From contig PNIL01000020.1 of NCBI GenBank assembly GCA_002877955.1, positions 1-33,372 on the forward strand: DNA of 33,372 nt. Reading direction: 5' to 3'. The position numbers and the translations under genes were made by a program. Below are positions 33,126-33,372 of the stretch, one piece after another. Position 1 is the stretch's first letter. The number at the start of each line of letters is the position of its first letter. Under the pieces are notes generated by a model that was not told the origin of the DNA, searched no databases, and worked only from the letters and a program-made list of their open reading frames with translations. Source of the DNA: Caldisericum exile. GTDB lineage: Bacteria; Caldisericota; Caldisericia; Caldisericales; Caldisericaceae.

Positions 33126-33372
33126 CTATTTCTTCTCCCAATACCAAAGTTCTGAATTATAAGTATAACCGACTGAAGAAGACATTACATAGTTAAATCC
33201 TGCCATTGCAAGACCCTTCTTAGGTGTGTAGATATCAGTCCAGACGTTCAAACCAATTTGAGGAACAAGGTCTGCAAGTCTTTGCTCCGCAATATAGTAG
33301 TTCTTCTGACGAACAACTGGGTCAACTTCGTGAGTTGCTTTGTAAATTGCATCATCAAGAGTTGGGTCAGAA
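33126..33372 (-). CDS. Peptide ABC transporter substrate-binding protein, C-terminal fragment (cut by window edge)
   Basis: Only the last 81 residues are inside the window. They begin SDPTLDDAIYKATHEVDPVV and include the IAEQRLADLVPQIGL segment and a TPKKGLAMAGFNY stretch, and they end LWYWEKK before TAG. These resemble the C-terminal lobe of family 5 extracellular binding proteins (DppA/OppA type). Its position just before dppBCDF supports that. The signal peptide and lipoprotein box would lie outside the window. Ligand unknown. Confidence 0.85.
   Translation of the reverse strand, partial: SDPTLDDAIYKATHEVDPVVRQKNYYIAEQRLADLVPQIGLNVWTDIYTPKKGLAMAGFNYVMSSSVGYTYNSELWYWEKK

Noticed and set aside
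1-33372. CRISPR arrays, insertion sequences, prophage genes or attachment sites
   Set aside because: No regularly spaced repeats, transposase-like frames or tRNA-adjacent duplicated ends were seen on either strand.

Overview
The window is AT-rich bacterial DNA with compact gene packing, strong AGGAGG-type ribosome binding sites and Lys/Glu/Ile-rich proteins. Every supported gene lies on the minus strand, so the biological order runs from base 33372 down to base 1. The combination of an A/V-type ATPase operon, an EF-G-like paralogue, bacterial RNA polymerase subunits with lineage-specific insertions and an archaeal-like endonuclease Q family protein suggests an anaerobic, probably thermophilic, deep-branching bacterium. 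Caldisericum or a Thermotoga-like lineage would fit. That placement is an impression from the proteins, not a result.

Layout in transcription order. (1) 33372-29180: a dipeptide/oligopeptide ABC transporter. It has the C-terminus of the binding protein, a GC-rich stem-loop, two permeases and two ATPases, and it is closed by a clear intrinsic terminator. (2) 29114-27702: an RNA gene cluster. A promoter is followed by tRNA-Met(CAU), a coiled-coil zinc-ribbon protein gene that starts 11 nt after the tRNA CCA, the RNase P RNA gene, another promoter and two tRNA-Pro genes (GGG and CGG). (3) 27669-13138: sixteen genes with no gap longer than 13 nt. They are an Orn/Lys/Arg decarboxylase, nine V-type ATPase subunits in the G-I-K-E-C-F-A-B-D order of the Enterococcus hirae ntp operon, a Nudix hydrolase, a LpxL-type acyltransferase, a family 2 glycosyltransferase, an endonuclease Q-like PHP protein, moaA and moaC. 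(4) 13145-1: the information-processing block. A promoter overlapping the end of moaC drives rpoB, an EF-G-like gene and rpoC. A second consensus promoter then drives rpsL, rpsG, fusA and the start of tuf.

The most notable points are: an EF-G-like gene inserted between rpoB and rpoC with an altered switch I and a Tyr in place of the catalytic His; a repeated roughly 40-residue module that expands both RpoB and RpoC; a V-ATPase c-subunit with an almost complete Na+ site in which one Gln is a second Glu; and an RNase P RNA gene sandwiched between its own tRNA substrates. I saw no CRISPR array, insertion sequence, phage gene or plainly broken gene. No stretch over 300 bases is without a gene. 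I did not find a wholly unknown system; the novelty is in gene placement and protein architecture.
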